In this document: in pieces, positions 62,219-64,000 of the stretch
Position numbering within the stretch: position 1 is the first letter of the stretch
Layout: every line of letters begins with the position of its first letter
Assembly (NCBI RefSeq): GCF_027744825.2
Contig: NW_026527092.1
Coordinates: 77,001-141,000 of the forward strand
DNA length: 64,000 nt
DNA from: Synchiropus splendidus
Taxonomy: Eukaryota; Chordata; Actinopteri; Syngnathiformes; Callionymidae
Direction: 5' to 3'
The notes under the pieces: model-generated
Told to the model about the DNA's origin: nothing
What the model saw: only the letters and a program-made list of their open reading frames with translations
The model's database searches: none
Program-made: the position numbers and the translations under genes

Positions 62219-64000
62219 AACCCACCTTATCTCAGGCTGAAAAGCGTTTTTACGCATTGTGCCATAACTTTTCAGGGAAGCTTCAGAACATGAAATTTTA
62301 ACCTCCCACTATAGCAGAAAGGGTCTTTCTAGTAGGTGCACATCAAATCTAAGCTCTCTGAAGTGTTTTTCGAAAGTTATCAACACTTTTATGTTTGGCG
62401 TTCCGAAACCCACCTTATCTCAGGCTGAAAAGCGTTTTTGTGCATTGTGCCATAACTTTTCAGGAAAGCTTCAGAACATGAAATTTTAACCTCCCACTAT
62501 AGCAGAAAGGGTCTTTCTAGTAGTTGCACATCAAATCTAAACTGTCTGAAGTGTTTTTCCAAAGTTATTAACACTTTTATGTTTGGCGTTCCGAAACCCA
62601 CCTTATCTCAGGCTGAAAAGCGTTTTTGTGCATTGTGCCATAACTTTTCAGGAAAGCTTCAGAACATGAAATTTTAACCTCCCACTATAGCAGAAAGGGT
62701 CTTTCTAGTAGTTGCACATCAAATCTAAACTGTCTGAAGTGTTTTTCCAAAGTTATTAACACTTTTATGTTTGGCGTTCCGAAACCCACCTTATCTCAGG
62801 CTGAAAAGCGTTTTTGTGCATTGTGCCATAACTTTTCAGGGAAGCTTCAGAACATGAAATTTTAACCTCCCACTTTAGCAGAAAGGGTCTTTCTAGTAGT
62901 TGCACATCAAATCTAAACTGTCTGAAGTGTTTTTCCAAAGTTATCAACACTTTTATGTTTGGCGTTCCGAAACCCACCTTATCTCAGGCTGAAAAGCGTT
63001 TTTACGCATTGTGCCATAACTTTTCAGGGAAGCTTCAGAACATGAAATTTTAACCTCCCACTATAGCAGAAAGGGTCTTTCTAGTAGGTGCACATCAAAT
63101 CTAAGCTCTCTGAAGTGTTTTTCGAAAGTTATCAACACTTTTATGTTTGGCGTTCCGAAACCCACCTTATCTCAGGCTGAAGAGCGTTTTTGTGCATTGT
63201 GCCATAACTTTTCAGGAAAGCTTCAGAACATGAAATTTTAACCTCCCACTATAGCAGAAAGGGTCTTTCTAGTAGTTGCACATCAAATCTAAACTGTCTG
63301 AAGTGTTTTTCCAAAGTTATTAACACTTTTATGTTTGGCGTTCCGAAACCCACCTTATCTCAGGCTGAAAAGCGTTTTTGTGCATTGTGCCATAACTTTT
63401 CAGGGAAGCTTCAGAACATGAAATTTTAACCTCCCACTATAGCAGAAAGGGTCTTTCTAGTAGTTGCACATCAAATCTAAACTGTCTGAAGTGTTTTTCC
63501 AAAGTTATCAACACTTTTATGTTTGGCGTTCCGAAACCCACCTTATCTCAGGCTGAAAAGCGTTTTTGTGCATTGTGCCATAACTTTTCAGGGAAGCTTC
63601 AGAACATGAAATTTTAACCTCCCACTATAGCAGAAAGGGTCTTTCTAGTAGTTGCACATCAAATCTAAACTGTCTGAAGTGTTTTTCCAAAGTTATCAAC
63701 ACTTTTATGTTTGGCGTTCCGAAACCCACCTTATCTCAGGCTGAAAAGCGTTTTTACGCATTGTGCCATAACTTTTCAGGGAAGCTTCAGAACATGAAAT
63801 TTTAACCTCCCACTATAGCAGAAAGGGTCTTTCTAGTAGTTGCACATCAAATCTAAGCTGTCTGAAGTGTTTTTCAAAAGTTATCAACACTTTTATGTTT
63901 GGCGTTCCGAAACCCACCTTATCTCAGGCTGAAAAGCGTTTTTGTGCATTGTGCCATAACTTTTCAGGAAAGCTTCAGAACATGAAATTTTAACCTCCCA
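61467..64000. repeat. Long-range duplicated block, copy 2, cut by the window end
   Basis: P1-R-S-U-P2-Q2-Q2-U-P2-Q2-U-U-PR followed by a partial S (63911-64000). It matches 53008-55541 monomer by monomer except at the seventh and eleventh places, with three shared markers. The left edge is at or just before 61467, because the preceding monomers differ (Q at 61279, U at 52820). The right edge is outside the window. Confidence 0.85.

Larger units (their letters stand above)
1..64000. repeat. 188-bp satellite DNA array, 340 complete monomers, all head-to-tail
   Basis: The landmark AACCCACC recurs every 188 bp from base 1 to 63911. Fifteen monomers make 2820 bp, and lines 2820 bp apart read the same phase except at five places where 8, 1, 1, 1 and 1 bp are lost or gained. 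The total gives 340 full monomers plus 90 bp. All copies are in one orientation, with no inversion and no inserted element. Most copies differ by the shared diagnostic substitutions plus zero to three private ones, so I estimate 95-99% pairwise identity by eye. A hand count on a U-type copy gives 73 G+C of 188 (39%). Arrays of this type are known from eukaryotic centromeres, pericentromeres and subtelomeres. Which of these applies cannot be told from the sequence alone. Confidence 0.98.

Noticed and set aside
11819..62977. Five similar 70-codon minus-strand open frames (11819-12031, 14451-14663, 32875-33087, 33251-33463, 62765-62977)
   Set aside because: Normal monomers have a minus-strand TAG within CTATAG. 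In these five copies single or few changes (CTGTAG, CTTTAG, CAATAG, CTTTCG, CTTTAG) remove it. The similar translations are only the shared satellite sequence.
1..64000. CRISPR array
   Set aside because: Regular spacing was considered, but the entire 188-bp period is repeated. There are no unique spacers between short repeats.
1..64000. CENP-B box
   Set aside because: The TTCG sites (position 151-154 in P monomers, and the minus-strand TTTCGGAAC at the monomer boundary) were compared with the core pattern TTCG-N4-A-N2-CGGG. Both lack the central A and the CGGG.
1..64000. Telomere-type repeats or retrotransposon insertions
   Set aside because: No tandem TTAGGG/TTTAGGG-like run, long poly-A, LTR or target-site duplication is present. 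The register is never broken by more than 8 bp.
1..64000. Naming the species or satellite family
   Set aside because: I do not recognise the consensus. A database search with one U-type monomer would decide it, and a guess from GC content and period length would not be supported.

Overview
The whole 64 kb window is one uninterrupted satellite DNA array. I see no gene, RNA gene, transposon, CRISPR array or unique sequence. The repeat is a 188-bp monomer of about 39% GC, always head-to-tail in one orientation. Counting the phase of the landmark AACCCACC from base 1 to its last occurrence at 63911 gives 340 complete monomers plus a 90-bp partial one. Only five length changes disturb the 188-bp register: -8 bp near 5621, +1 near 34957, and -1 near 42058, 45027 and 58864. 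An array this long, regular and gene-free indicates a eukaryotic nuclear genome, most likely centromeric, pericentromeric or other constitutive heterochromatin. I do not recognise the monomer and cannot name the species.

Monomers differ mainly at a few shared diagnostic positions, numbered within a monomer that starts at AACCCACC (base 1 = position 1). I use these subtype names. P1 = AC at 34-35, G118, G135, G138, G154, C163. P2 = P1 with C138. Q = GT34-35, G59, T118, A135, C154, T163. Q2 = Q with A59. U = Q with C163. R = GT34-35, G59, T118, G135, A154, C163. S = U with A59. PR = AC34-35 followed by an R-type remainder. X = any other combination. These labels are mine, assigned by eye.

The subtypes are arranged in higher-order repeats (HORs), but there is no single HOR. 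Left part (1 to about 18.9 kb): irregular order with a Q run, a 9-mer/8-mer pair with lesions at the same junction, two patches of off-type monomers, and 4- and 5-mers. Middle (18.9-34.6 kb): a 14-monomer block at 18981 that recurs at 24433, then 4-mer, 8-mer and 5-mer tandems. Centre-right (34.6-46.8 kb): a three-copy 4-mer and a block repeated at a 13-monomer offset. Right (46.8-64 kb): mixed 4-/5-mers starting with P2, a clean 8-mer tandem at 51504-54511, and a block of at least 13 monomers at 53008 that recurs at 61467 and runs off the window end.

No genes act together here. What can be read is the array's history: repeated unequal exchange or replication-slippage amplification at offsets from 2 to 45 monomers, local homogenisation, and a few recombinant monomers. 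The monomer has a perfect 7-bp dyad and a near-universal AAGCTT site. Its length is close to a nucleosome repeat. It has no CENP-B box that I can find.
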